64,000 nucleotides of DNA, from contig JAWZYU010000013.1 of assembly GCA_038380435.1 (NCBI GenBank), forward strand, positions 13,033,901 to 13,097,900. The letters are read 5' to 3'. Below the pieces are notes generated by a model that saw only the letters and a program-made list of their open reading frames with translations, had not been told where the DNA came from and searched no databases. How positions within the stretch are numbered: the stretch's first letter is position 1; every line of letters begins with the position of its first letter. Of this stretch, positions 34,296 through 46,591 are shown one piece after another. This DNA is from Ryuthela nishihirai (lineage: Eukaryota; Arthropoda; Arachnida; Araneae; Heptathelidae). The position numbers and the translations under genes were made by a program.

Positions 34296-35762
34296 AACCT
34301 TGATTAGTGAAAGCAAAATCCGTAGGAGTGCGTTTCATTTCATGAATATAGAAATGCTTTGATATTTTCTGATTCTTTTAACAGTAAATATTGCTGAAAC
34401 ATCAACGTGGTATTTTTCTTAAATATCGGATGAAAATTTATCTTCTTATTTTTACGTGCCTTAGTGTACCTCTTATTCTGTCGTGCAGCAATATAAAACA
34501 AAATTTTACTACTTTTCATTTTTTTTTGTATGTTTTTTTGTGTGATCGCCATCTTTCCATTTCAGCCATCCCGGAATGATTCTCATCTCCAGCCTTCCCA
34601 AAGGCCTCCGTTTCGTCGGCCATCGAATTCTTTATCTGCCATTGTTGCAGCCATCTCCAACAGACTCAACAACTGGCTCGGGGTCCTAGGCTAATAAATG
34701 AGGAGGATGCATCCAGAAATTTCTTGCCTCCACGCGTCATCAGCATCACCGTGTTCTTAATGTCATCTGCTTTGTTCATCTTGGCTGTTTCTGCACTTCA
34801 ACAGATCCGAACTCTTCATCATTCTCATGCTCACTCTGTGATATCATTATTTAATAGTTCCATATTAAAGTCAAGTTTTCCATTTAACCTTTCTTAATTA
34901 TATACATGAAGTGACTTTGACCCAAATTGCAAAATTTTAAAATAAAAAACTGCAAAATGATAAGGATTAAATTAATAATAATGACACATTTTTATTATTG
35001 GGTATATTTGATTAATTAAAAGGAATATAAAAATTTTAATAAAATTTGTTTTAAAGGAGCTAGATTTGTTCCCCCAAGAGGAAATAATATTGATCATGAC
35101 CGTTTTATGCACTTACCTTGGCATCTGATTTCTGATTTGTTATAGCTTACCTTTTTTGTGGTAAAGCATATACTTTTATCATTTTTATGAAAATGACCGT
35201 AAAATGTATGCAATTATTTATTAAAAAATTCCGCATTTTATATCCGGAGGCCATTTTTGACCAGAACGTATGTTTTAACTTTTATATTTAGAATTAAGCC
35301 GAAATTAATTAAAATTCGTTAGGCACTAACTTCGAGTTAATAGCTTATAAATATCCGATTTATATAATAACAATATTTCTAAAATATTAGTATAATAAAG
35401 TCTTTTAATGAGAAATAAATGACTCCATGTGTAAAAGGAGGAGGAGGAGGAACAACTAACCGGAAAATTCGTCTGTAGTGGAAGTTGCGTAACTTTAGTG
35501 GTCTCTGAAAAATTTAAAATATTTTATCCTGAAATTTCACAACTGTTATTTGGAAAACTTGCAAGTACTTAATTTACTATTTATAACATATAAAATAATA
35601 ATAGAAATATTATTATATGTGACGCACTTTTGTTACTCGTGTAATCATTATGATCTCATTCAGCGTCAGCAATGAAAATAAATGTAATATGTTTTTTGCT
35701 AGAGACTTTAATACTACTTGTTTGTAACTCATGGCTCACTTCAAAATTTCTATTTAAATATA
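34296..35762. other. No gene recognised
   Basis: Very AT-rich. No transposon ends or conserved protein seen. Confidence 0.4.
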
Positions 35763-36357
35763 CAGGGTGTCTCTAAAATATAGGTACAAACTTTTAGGGG
35801 AGGTAGATAACATCTAAAGGAATGAGAATTGCATAGGAACCCATAACCGGAAACGTCATGAAAAAGTGGTAGCAGAGGTACAAGATCTGAAAGGACACAA
35901 GACAATGGTTAATGGGAAAACATTTACTGGATATAATTATTACAAATGGCGTACTAGATGATACATTTCATAATGTTACAGCTCTTAATGACCCATAATC
36001 GCACAAATTTTGATGCGCACGGACATGTACCGGGCCAAACAAACGGTGGCCCGGTACATGTCTGTGTGGGAAGCATTCTTGATATATTCGTTGAGCGGCT
36101 CGTCCGTTGCCCTCAGCTATTCCATACACTAAGTGCATGTCTGCCAGCTCCCTGTTCGAATACCTTTGCATGCTCTTCGTCAGCCGACTACCGCTCAAAT
36201 GAGGAAATCCGAAATTTCCCCTCTAGCGCACTGATGAACAGCGCCGCCTATTGATTTACGGTGACGTTTCCGGTTATGGGTTCCTATGCAATTCTCGTTC
36301 CTTTAGATGTTATCTACGTCCCCTAAAAGTTTGTACCTATATTTTTGAGACGCCCTG
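35763..36357. mobile_element. 595-bp TA-flanked MITE with 96-bp inverted repeats and a transposase relic
   Basis: Terminal repeats of 96 bp with four mismatches begin cagggtgtctct and cagggcgtctca; TA at 35761-35762 and 36358-36359. The minus strand (about 36170 to 35990) encodes MQRYSNRELADMHLVYG followed by NGRAAQRIYQECFPHRHVPG, the N-terminal helix-turn-helix (DUF4817-like) of a mariner-related transposase. The rest of the transposase is missing, so this is an internal-deletion derivative of an autonomous element. Confidence 0.88.
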
Positions 36358-36393
36358 TATATTGGTTGTCGATAAATTAAACCGGAGTTTTTT

Positions 36394-37109
36394 CGGAAGA
36401 ATGATTCATAAGAAGGTAAAGGACATTGCAGTTTTCTTTAGTGTCTAACATCAAAACGTTATAAAAAAAGAAAAAAAAAGTTTCAGAAATCTTTGTGATC
36501 TTTTGCTTGTACACGTCTTACATAGAAAGGAATGTCTTAGCACTCAAAGAAGATATTCGTAAAATTGTAATAATATTTCACTTGGGGGAAAAAAACTTGT
36601 CCTTTAAAAAATTTCCTTTCTTCTTTCTGATGGTAATTATGATGGTATATTATTATTATTACCATCAAAATCTTTTTGATGGTATATTATTTTTGATTGT
36701 AATTACAACTCTTTTTAATCCCGTGGGCACAAAAGAGTTTTCAAGCTGACCATGAAGGTCGGGTATTCTCCAAACTAGAACTCCACCTAACATTATCCCT
36801 TTAAAAAATACATCTTGGGACACCATTTACAGGAAACTGAAAACTATTTTATACTTCTTTCATAATTAGCATCAAAAAGAAGAAAGGAAATTTTTTAAAG
36901 GACAAGTTTTTTCTTCCCCAAGTGAAATATTATTACAATTTTACGAATATCTTCTTTGAATGCTAAGACATTCCTATCTATGTAAGACGTGTACAAGCAA
37001 AAGGGCACAAAGATTTCTGAAACTTTGTTTTTCTTCTTTTATAACGTTTTGATGTTAGACATTAAAGAAAACTGCAATGTCCTTTACTTTCTTATGAATC
37101 ATTCTTCCG
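36394..37109. repeat. Fold-back element with 238-bp arms
   Basis: 36394-36631 and 36871-37109 are reverse complements with about 95% identity by eye (outer end cggaagaatgattcataag, inner end aatttcctttcttcttt). The loop is 239 bp and has its own small hairpin around gatggtatatta. No TA or other clear target duplication borders it, so I cannot assign a transposon class. A transcript across it would form a long double-stranded RNA. Confidence 0.9.
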
Positions 37110-37379
37110 GTCTCTGTTGCAAATGAAATCCTGTGAAGTTAGGTGAAATCCTGTGGATACGTTATCCAAAGAGACAGTATTTCTTAGATAAATCCGCGAA
37201 TGAATAAAATAAGATGAGGCAAAATCTGGTATGATGGAAATTTAGGCTTTGACCTTAATAATGATAGGGCTACTGAGAAAATTCCATTTCCCGAAAGATA
37301 TTACGAAAATCGACGCTTCATCGATGAATTAATTATTCATTTTCCTCCTTAGAGGCAGAATCGTATGTAACCGAAGTGA

Positions 37380-37568
37380 TTGAATTCAGCGGTAAACTAC
37401 GGAGCACAATATTCCAACAGTATGGAGAATGTCAACGGCCTCAAAAAGCGTCCGTCCATCGCAGCCAATGCGAAGGTGAAATTCTCTTACAGAGGGGGGC
37501 AGGCGTCTGTTGGCATAAACTGTACGACAAAGCATGGTTGCTACATTTCATCTTTCGCACTAGGGTAA
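37380..37568 (+). other. Open frame with exon-like features, uncertain
   Basis: An ATG at 37422 opens MENVNGLKKRPSIAANAK and meets a possible donor (AAG|gtgaaa at 37475/37476). The stretch is GC-richer than its surroundings. No family recognised and no partner exon seen. Confidence 0.2.
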
Positions 37569-38074
37569 AAAAACTAAAACACTGTAGGTGAGTTACTTTA
37601 ATCAAATTGCAGATCTGGGTTTACACGCGTTTGGTTAAAAATTTAAATAAATCTCATTTAAAGCTATTCGAAATAACTCTAGTTATCTCTAAGTGTTCGA
37701 AATAGTTTCAAAGAATTAGAATGAAAATCGAATGAGGAACTGTCACACCATCAGACACACTTCGAGGTTGAGGTAGGATCCACATTTGAGACTATCCCAC
37801 AATCAGCGGCTGATTAAGGGATCTGAAGGCCATGTGTGCAAAAGGTTTGGGAGGGAGGGGGGACTCAATCTACAAACGTTTCCTTTTACAACTGTCAAAT
37901 GGAAATGTGTGCAGAAAGTTAAAAAATGGAATGGCTGTAATGCAAAATTTAATTAAACTAAATTTAAAAAAGATTTCATGCTCAAATTTGGATATACTGA
38001 AAAATAAACAAAAAAGGAATAAGCAAAAAATATATTTTTTATAGTATTGTTAACAAAAATCGCATTTGATATTA

Positions 38075-38284
38075 AATAAAAATAAATAAATACCCCCTCA
38101 AGCAACTGCTTGCCACAGAGGTCTGACAGGAGCCTGTCAGTTTATATGCCACAGTAGAAGGTCTGAGAGGATGGCAGGACCTCAGCAGAAAAACGACACA
38201 TACATCCATGCCTTACCCGGGACTCGAACCCAGGTCCCTTAGATCAGTAGCCAAGCACACTGACCATTCAGCCACGGGACGGTT
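38075..38284 (-). mobile_element. SINE-B copy, full length
   Basis: Complete minus-strand copy including the tRNA-like head (ggctactgatctaaggg, B box gggttcgagtccc). An 11-bp target duplication atttgatatta lies at 38064-38074 and 38285-38295. Confidence 0.93.
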
Positions 38285-38658
38285 ATTTGATATTACCCTA
38301 TGTAAAAATACGAGATGTGTACGAAAGTAGTAGACTCTACTGAGTGCAAAATATTTTGCTAAGCAAAATGTTGGGGGGAAAAGTCGAGATTTGAAAGCTG
38401 CATGAATGCCGAAGCCCTAAGCGAGAGCCGATGCTGTAATCCGCCACTGCTCACAATACACTAAGAATTTCATAATAGGCACAATTATGAAACTTTTTCC
38501 GACTTGAGAACTACACCCCACTCTCACATAGTTCCAAAAATTTTAAACTTTTACTGAACCATTTCAAAGATCTTTGTGAAACTCTTCATTTCCAAGTGTC
38601 AGAAATTATCAAACAGTTATTCACCACTGTCCCCTTATATTTTTCACCTGTTGCTATA

Positions 38659-39056
38659 TGGGGCGGGGGTGGCTCAGTCGGTAGCACGCCAGGCTCGTAA
38701 TCTGTAGTTCTCAGGTTCGAGTCCCAGCTGGGTCAGCGTTGAGATTTATCTCCGCAAATATTCCCCGCCCTGCCCACGGTCAGTAGGGGACACCGATGGG
38801 CTTGGAAAGGCCGCCGTCCGTCGGATGGGACGTTAAGCCGTGGCCACGTGTGCGGGAGAGCCATATCGTGTGCACGTTAAAGAACACGCTGGATGGCCTT
38901 GATGGGAGGCTACCATCTGTCTCCCAACAGCTGTTCCAGTGGGTCCCCTCCCCCAACCTTCTCTGAGCCTTCGAGGTCCTTGTGGCCTGGCCATTTAGCC
39001 CATGGTGTGCAAAAAAGTGCCGCTCAGAGGTAAAACAAAACAATCCAATCCAAAAT
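38659..39056 (+). mobile_element. SINE-A copy, full length and close to consensus
   Basis: Head ggctcagtcggtagcacgcc, B box ggttcgagtccc, complete body. 11-bp target duplication ctgttgctata at 38648-38658 and 39057-39067. Confidence 0.95.
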
Positions 39057-39341
39057 CTGTTGCTATAAGTAGCTTTAAAAATCTGTTGTCAGTCATGTAT
39101 AGACCTTAAAATAGCCCCTCCACCCACTAAAAAACCAATGTTTTTTAAGTTTTTATTTTCGGCAAATCGCAGTATTTCTCTTTGCGCCTAGAGAAGCATA
39201 AATTTTGTTCCAACTTATGTTCCATTGTCCAAAATTCAGGGAAGCCTCTGTAAAATGGTAATAAAAGCTCAACTGTTAAACACTTGTAGTATGGTTTCTT
39301 TCACTTCACAATTCACTGTATTAAACACAGAGTCATATATA

Positions 39342-39930
39342 CAGGGTGTCCCTGAATTCATGGCCCAAACGTGAGGGGATGGTAGTACACACGAACCCAC
39401 CAATATTCGTCATAGAATATGCAGCCGCAAACGCAGTGAGGAGTCGGAAATGAAGGACAGACACAGAGGTTTCGAGAGTGACATTTATTGCAGATCATTA
39501 AAACAAATACTCAAATGTCTGCCCACCAACGTTGATACAGGCAGCACAATGGCGGAGTAGTGATCGGCGTACTGCTCGTAAACACCGGGCTTGTCGCGCA
39601 CATCGGCGGCTGCGATGGACAGTCAGGTTACCAGATCCTCCGCTGACTGCACGACGTCTTGTACACGACACTCTTCAAATGTCCCCACAGAAAGATATCG
39701 ATACAAGAAAGATAGAGCGATCTGGGGGGCCATGTGATGGACACCTGTCCGGTCGATGCTGAGAATACTGGGGTTTGGTCGATCCAGTGCTCTTATGCGG
39801 TGCCCCCTTGTCTGCGCCCCCTACCAGCAGCAGGCTCTGTTTGCGGCCGCATATTCTATGACGAATATTGGTGGGTTCGGTGTGTACTACCATCCCCTCA
39901 CGTTAGGGCCATGAATTCTGGGACACCCTG
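39342..39930. mobile_element. 589-bp TA-flanked MITE with ~92-bp inverted repeats, relative of 35763-36357
   Basis: Ends start cagggtgtccctgaattcat and cagggtgtcccagaattcat; TA at 39340-39341 and 39931-39932. The inverted repeats extend about 92 bp with few mismatches. The minus strand still shows remnants like the C-terminal part of a DDE transposase (around HGPPDRSIFL, near the expected RSPDLS-F-WGHLK region). It shares the cagggtgtc end and size with the MITE at 35763 but not the internal sequence. Confidence 0.85.
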
Positions 39931-40157
39931 TATATACTAGAGGTAGATCTGGCAATCGTACCAAGAACAACAACGGAGCAGAGCAAATTGGGCAGAAAGG
40001 ACGCTTGTATTTTTAACCTAAAGCGGATTTTCTATAGTGATTATAGAACATGGTTCAAACACGTTCAGTTGTAAGATGCACAAATCATTATGACAAGAAT
40101 TAATCTCTTAATTTCTTCAAGTAAGTCTAGTTAATCTCCTCTCTTAATTTTATAGTT

Positions 40158-42195
40158 CAGGAATGAAGTTCTTCGATAAAAAGAGCCATATAAAATATTT
40201 TTCATACATTTTTGAATGTTCAAGAGCCAGAGAGAATATTATTTTAAAATTGTATTTATATATAATAAAAAATACAACTATATAGTAGTCCTACTCACCG
40301 AAGCAGAATATGTTTAATCTCTGCTCGTTGAAGACTTTGATTGAATCTTCAATTTTGCAGTTAATAGTTTAAAATCTGGCTGATAGGATGTCAAAGCTGT
40401 TCTAGGAAGCTCAGTGAGGTGGCTGTTAGTGAGGATAGCACGATGTTTTGACTTGACAAATTTCATTACAGAGAAGGAGAAATTCAAAAGCAGTAAGATG
40501 TCCCAAAAACAGAGAATAATCAGGAGACAGTTTTCTGAAGATTGGGATACTTTGCTTCTGGAATTTGTTTCCAAAAGTCAGTTAGAGATGGGCTTTTATG
40601 TACTACCTTCAAACTCACATCTTCCTGCAGCTCAATAAGCACTGTTTCTATTGAAGCAACATCCGAGGCAAAAGGAGCAGCAACAGGACATCCGTCGTTG
40701 ATGACATCAATCAAAAAAGGATTCACAAGAAATCCTGTACCCATTCGTGATCTTCTTCTAGTTGTGGATAGTTCTTTTTCTTTTCTTTCATGAAAGCAAT
40801 GATTGGTTCAAAGAGAGCAACAAACTTATTCGAAAGATTGATAGTTGATAGCCATCTTACAATACAATAAAATGAAACGTCACTTGGCTTTTCTTCAAGC
40901 TCCAGCTCCTCAATATAGTTTTTAAATTCACGGTGTGTTTTTGGTGTGTCTTGTCCGAAAGAAATTCACAATTTCTAAAACGCAATTTATGACAGTGTTG
41001 AACTTAAAGTGTTTGTTTACTAAATGCTCAACGTGAATGATACAATGAATAGACATTCAGGATAGTTGAGATCACGTGTCAATTGTCCAACTAGACCAGT
41101 AGTTTGACCTACCATAGCTGGTGCTCCGTCTGTTGAAATGCTAACAAATTTATGCAGTGGTAGTCGAGCATTTAATAAAGCTTTGTTAAGTGCATTTTTT
41201 ATGTCAATACCTTTCATGGTTTCCTTTAAGCTTATCAGGTCTAAGAATTCTTTTACTGCAGAGTTTTCCATCGTTTGTAACATAACGAACAAATATAGCT
41301 GGCTGAGGGATATCTTGAATGTCTGTAGATTCATTTAATGCTAAGCTGAAAGCAACTCTGCTCACTCTGCAGTAAACATGCGATTTTAGAACTAATTTCA
41401 GAAATACGTCTTTCAATAGTGCGGCAGGAGATAGGAATTTGTTCTATTGTCTGTTTAAGTATTGAGTTCTCTGGAGCGAGAATTGAAATCACATCATTAA
41501 TATTCTTTTTTACAAATTCTCCATGATGTAAGATAGTTTACTTCGAGCAATATTCCAAGCCATAACAAAACTAGCTTCGGTAGCCAAATCCACTTTGCTT
41601 ACAGAAGGGAAATAGGCTAGTTTGTTGAGTGACTAAATTAGATTTCAATAATTTTATCTTATTTTTTTCGTAGTTCTGATTCAGGAGTAAATTGAGATGC
41701 AAATTTTTTATGGTTTGATTCATGGTGACGCTTTAAATTACTGGCTTTAAAGTGGCTGATGGCTGTATGACATAAAGCACAAAGCCATTTCACCCTTAAC
41801 AATAAAAGCAAAATTGTCATCCCATTGTTGGTTGAACACACTCTTTTATTGTTCGTATTTCCGTTTTATGCTCTTCTGTTGTTCAGTCATTTCAAACAAG
41901 GGTTTTATAACTTTAACTAAAATCTTAAGTATTTTTGTGATTAAAAATTGCTTATCTACACTCCACTGCACTAGTTATGTTCCGCTACCGCCGCAAGTGC
42001 GTAACTTGTGTGCACTGCATGAAAAGTGATGACGCAGATCCAGTTGCATCATCCGTACTTGTTTAGAACAAGTACTACTGTCTATATGAAGCCTACCGTT
42101 TCCTTTCCCTGGATCTCAAGAAGTTAATATAAAATTTTAGGAAAATTGGCAATGAAACCAATATTGTCTGGGGAGCCGCAATTTGCCCACCTTTG
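40158..42195 (-). mobile_element. hAT (Charlie/ZBED-like) transposon, decayed
   Basis: A perfect 8-bp duplication ttatagtt flanks it (40150-40157 and 42196-42203), the hAT signature. The minus-strand 5' end reads caaaggtgggcaaattgcgg, close to common hAT ends; the other end (caggaatgaagttct) has drifted. Length 2,038 bp. Transposase segments lie between. Confidence 0.82.
40314..41841 (-). pseudogene. hAT transposase, frameshifted
   Basis: Minus-strand pieces in order: a BED-type zinc finger (LCALCHTAISHFKASNLKRHHESNH), then VAFSLALNESTDIQDIPQPA, LISLKETMKGIDIKNAL, VSISTDGAPAMVGQTTGLVG, and near the end SKHRAILTNSHLTELPRTAL. These are the successive motifs of GTF2IRD2/ZBED-like hAT transposases. 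Stops and frameshifts interrupt it at several points, so it is dead. Confidence 0.82.
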
Positions 42196-42203
42196 TTATA
42201 GTT

Positions 42204-43934
42204 CATGATCGGTGTTAATAGTAAATTGACATATCACCTGTAGTTTTGTTTAAAATTTCAATTTATATGTCAGAAATAATCGTGAACTGTATTAATGATT
42301 GTTTATAGATTTCTTGATTACTAGTCATTTTTAGGGAGATGTTAATAAATATGAAACGTGTGCAGAAAGGAAAAAAAGTTTTATATGCCAACAAAACACA
42401 GCAAAATATCGATTCCATTTCAAATTAAACTTTTCTCAAGAACCCTAAGGTATGCGTTAATAGAAATTGCTAAAAGTAAATGCACAATGAAGTGATACTT
42501 TACAAAGTTGAAATTATACACAGGAAACTTTTCTTAATAATTTATTTTTACCTAAGAAACGCATATTTTTCAGCTTCTGCCTATATAGAGCCATAGCAAT
42601 TTATAACGGAATTTCCGTGTTATTTGAAAGGTAAAACTAATTTCGAAGCTCTATAATTGTAAAATACGCTTTGCATGGAAAATATTACTGAAGGTGAATT
42701 AAAAGATCACAATAAAATCTGCCTAAATCTCTATTTCCAAACATTCTCGTTCTGTATTTCAATAATTATGGATTTAACTACAGATGAGCCAATCAGATTG
42801 AATCACAGAATTCCCGCTACTATAATTCTTTAAATTTTGAACGATTATTGTTAAAAATTGAGATTTAGATAGATTTCATTGAGACCTTTAATTTATCTTC
42901 AACAATTTTCGTTACAAATCGTATTTTAGAAGTTTTAGATTATCCCATGGATAAGTTGCTCCAGGAGGTATTTATTTATTTTTTATTATAACATTGAAAT
43001 TAATAACGAACAAAATTCCCTACTTGACATAAATATTGACATGATGTTCAAATTCCCTATTCAGTTCATAAGGCTCTCTACTAGTGTAATGCCGTGCAGA
43101 GAGCATGTAAGGGAGAGGGCTTCGAGCCAAAACAGGAGCACCTATATTTTGTAGTCTGTTTTGGTTAACGGTAAAAAGAACACATCTGACTAGTGGAGGG
43201 AAAAGGACAGAGGCTTAAGACCCTGTGGCCCCCTTCCTTTTCTGGATGACTTTGGTTATGACTTTATTTATATTTTGTGAGTGCTTTTGTTTGTCCTGTT
43301 AGTTTTTTCAAATGCAGGCCTTTACAACCGTGCATTTTTTAAACTTTAATTTGCGATGCGTCTTTCCACTTGTTTTGGAATAAATTGTTAGATATATGGT
43401 ACTGATGGAAACAGAGATTCGGGAGATGACAAAGGATAATGATGTTTCATATCCTATGGGAATACCGACAGCATAAGCTTTGATTTGACACATAACAATT
43501 TATGATCAGCAACTGCATATGTAAGACGTAAAAACAGTAAAAAGTATACAATTTTTTTGGGTGGGGGGGAGGATAGTCGGAGAAAATACCAAACATTTTA
43601 TATGACCTATTACTCCACCTCATAAGCATTCATTTGATGCAGAACCTTTTATGATCGATTCCTAGATTTGGGAGGGGATCGACGGCGTAAAAAACTGCAT
43701 ACGAAAGCACTAGCAACGCATTTTTTTAAGAAATGTTTTCAACGGTAAAATATATTTCTGTAAGATATACCTACACAAAAATTACATTGATACTTTCAGT
43801 TTTATTTAAGAAAATATGCATGTACTTTAACTGCGATTCTGGTGTTTTGCCAAACTATTCAGTCTCATATAATATATTCCGCCGACACTACTACTTTATT
43901 GATTCATGGCGTCCAATGGCGTACCCATACGAGT
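42204..43934. other. No gene recognised
   Basis: AT-rich DNA with a GC-richer patch at 43.08-43.25 kb (gtgtaatgccgtgcagagag). No protein motif. Confidence 0.4.
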
Positions 43935-44143
43935 TCTACCTCTAGTATATATAGAAAAAAACCATGGTATTAAATGATTCACATAAATTATTTACATTCG
44001 ACGAATCCGACTCAAAATCGATAGGAAAGAAACCTCAGTAATGGTTATGGAAACCTTTAACGAAACAGAAATAAATTGCTCCTTTATCATTCATTATAAA
44101 AACTGGACTTTAGTCGTTATAAAATACCTTTATATAAAAGAGG

Positions 44144-44935
44144 CAGTCAAACGAAAAGAAACCACACCCCTGCAATAGCAAAACGATAAGTCTAAAATCT
44201 GTGCCTGTCCAAAACTATTGAAGACATTTCTCCATATTCCAATATAACTTGTTTGGCGCATTAATCGCTGATGCCTCATAAAACTCCAACCAATCAACCA
44301 TGTTTCATTCCAGCCATTGTTTATCGATGGCTGTGATAGATGCGCAAGCCAACCCTTATAAATACCCTCAGAAACGCTGAACGTGGTGTATTTGATTTGT
44401 CATGAAACAACCAACACGAAACTTATTGCCATTTGAATGCGATTATTATCTGTGAAGTGATAGAGCAAACGTTTCACAGAAGGAAGTGTTAATTGAAAGA
44501 CGACGAGCAACCTTGCTTAACGAATCATTATAACAAAGAGAGTTGCACCACTGGATGTCATCTAAGTGCAAATCGACGGGCAACTATAGATGAAATTCGA
44601 ATTATACACTGTAGCCATCTTTTAGTTCACACTATTTGCACCAACATTTCAGGTGCAGACTACTGTGTGCCACAATATTCCCAGAAACCTGCACTCAGAA
44701 CAGAAAGTACGACACCAGGAAAGAGTTCTGGCAAATGGATTCCTTGGAACATTGAAGATTAATTCAACGTCGCATCATTACTGTCAATGAGTCATGGTAT
44801 CATTGTTCAGCAATAATACCGCATGCCCAGAGTTTGCCAGGACAGTCCAAAATTTTAAGTTTTTCTCCATGTCCTGCACAGAAAACGTTCTAGGAAAGTG
44901 TATGCACTTTATTACGAGGGACACAAACTGAAATA
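44144..44935 (+). pseudogene. mariner transposon remnant with broken transposase
   Basis: The left end gcagtcaaacgaaaagaaac resembles a mariner terminus. Transposase traces in different frames: DDEQPC with ANRRATIDEIR (second helix-turn-helix region), and later LIQRRIITVNESWYH, which corresponds to the first catalytic motif of mariner (RIIT-DESW), with Asp changed to Asn. Many stops. The right end is not found and is probably lost before the SINE-A tail at 44975. Confidence 0.68.
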
Positions 44936-44974
44936 TTGCCACTTACTTGGAAGTGATGATTATTCCCTTCTTTT

Positions 44975-45010
44975 CTGTTGTTTTACCTCTGAGCAGCACT
45001 TATTTCTTTG
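44975..45010 (-). mobile_element. SINE-A tail fragment
   Basis: gttgttttacctctgagcag is the reverse complement of the SINE-A 3' end. Only about 36 bp remain. Confidence 0.6.
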
Positions 45011-46488
45011 ATTAGCATACAATATATATTGTTACGACAGATGAACGAGCAGCAATAAAACCGTGATATCCTGTGTCGTCTTGATGATTGTGTGAACTAC
45101 AGCGTGAGAATTACGTCACCAACCAGTTCAAACGATAACTTAAAAATTAAAAAGATAAGAGATTAGCAATTAGGAAGAATTACTTGAAGGAAAAAGTAGT
45201 TTGTTTCAGTCTGCACGATAGTCTAAAGAAGAGATATTTATCTGTGCGCTGGAGGATAAATAAATTTATTAGTGTGGCTCTTGTAAGAAAACTAGTAAGA
45301 AAAGGGAAGAAATCATCTTCTGAAGCGTAGTGATTAATATCTGAAAAGAATTGGTTCTGAGAAACCAGTATACTTAGCCGCACTTTTGGAGTATTTGATG
45401 ACTGGAATCCTACAAGGAAATCATTTGGTGTATGGTTATTTAGTTTGTTTTAGGAATTGGTAAGGTTATTCTTGATAGATTACAAATTTATCTGCAAGTA
45501 TGATTATGCCACTTATTGAGTATTTAAACGCCTTTTTTATACTTTGAGTAGAGATTATTAGTAACAACAAAATGTAGGAATAGTAAAAGTTGACATATTC
45601 TTCTGATGGTTTATTTGCATATTGATGAAGATATAGATTTGTGTTAGCTGAGTTGAGTTTATATAAATGTTTTTATCGATACTTTTGTAATAAATTATAT
45701 TAATTTAGAATTATTGTTGGTAAATACTCTTTTTTTGAAGGTTTTTTATTGTTGGTAAATACTCTTTTTTTGAAGGTTTTTTATTGTTGGTAAATACTCA
45801 ATTTCCATCCGTTAAGTTTATAATAGTATTAAAAAAAAATTATGTGCATTACGACACTAACAACAACGGCCGCCGAATCTAAAAGTCTAAAAGTTCTCAC
45901 GGAAACAAAAATGCAAGTAACTTAACGCCCGAGATTATGAACAGCAGCTTTCCTGCAACACAACATGCGTATCTGCATATTCGTGGCGCTGCAGTCAATA
46001 TACATATATTTTTTAAATAATAATAAATGAATCTTTATTTTCTCATATTAATGTTACAGAACTATTTACAGTTGTCCTACAATGCTACATAGCTTCTCTG
46101 CAGGAAATATAACAGCTACAATATTTATTTAGATTATATAATTTGAGGATTCTCTTACAATGGAGAGATTTGAATAAAACTGCTCTTTTTATAAGAAAAC
46201 GCCACATGGTATCATCCACAATATATCGTATACCATACAATCAATACACTAAAGTACAAATTTTCCGAGCTCTACCTTTCAGAATCTGTAGACCAATGTA
46301 AAGAGGAACAAACAACATTATCATTACGTTTGATCTGTAACCGTAAAATAGTCCGCCTTTCAGATGTTGACATGTGTTGCGTGGTTTGATGCTACTCTGT
46401 ACTTTGATGTGTTGTAAACTGTAAACTATAGTTTAAAGTTATAGGCAGTTACAGGTGTGGTTTTATATTGCGTTTCAGACAGAAATCA
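45011..46488. other. Upstream region of the Chk2-like gene
   Basis: AT-rich. No TATA box or clear initiator can be placed. A possible 5' UTR acceptor (ttgcgtttcag at 46468-46478) lies 10 nt before the start codon, so the 5' UTR may be spliced. Confidence 0.35.
45711..45799. repeat. 35-bp tandem repeat, 2.5 copies
   Basis: ttattgttggtaaatactc recurs at 45711, 45746 and 45781 with tttttttgaaggtttt between. Confidence 0.93.
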
Positions 46489-46591
46489 ATGGCAACTCAA
46501 GATATTGGAGAATTATCTTTCTCGGATGAAGATGTAGCTGATGTCGTATGGGGGAAACTACTGCCAATGGCTTTAAACTTTTCTCCTATTG
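46489..46591 (+). CDS. CHEK2: Checkpoint kinase 2 (Chk2/loki-like), coding exon 1
   Basis: ATG at 46489 opens MATQDIGELSFSDEDVADVV then WGKLLPMALNFSPI, ending one base into a codon at a G|gtaaat donor (46591/46592). The next exon begins with the two bases that complete the codon, so the junction is in frame. The acidic N-terminus and the W-G-x-L just before the FHA domain correspond to the segment preceding the FHA domain in animal Chk2 (which has a W-x-R-L there). Chk2 is a nuclear serine/threonine kinase activated by ATM after DNA breaks. The start choice is supported by the ATG being the only one upstream in frame near the exon and by a possible UTR acceptor directly before it. It lacks the long SQ/TQ-rich leader of vertebrate Chk2 unless an upstream exon exists. 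Confidence 0.75.

Larger units (their letters stand above)
39937..43945. mobile_element. Possible larger TA-flanked element containing a hAT transposon
   Basis: ctagaggtaga at 39937-39947 has its exact reverse complement at 43935-43945, and TA borders both outer sides. Beyond 11 bp the ends are only loosely similar. Without the hAT insert it is about 2 kb with no recognisable protein. The class is unknown. Confidence 0.35.

Noticed and set aside
17043..39043. Minus-strand open frames of 60-165 codons sharing strings such as RLNVPSDGRR and WELQITSLARYRLS
   Set aside because: They are the antisense reading of SINE-A copies, including the tRNA-derived head; repeated identity reflects the SINE, not a protein family.
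19201..39056. SINE heads considered as real tRNA genes
   Set aside because: The acceptor stems do not close and each head is joined to the same SINE body with target duplications.
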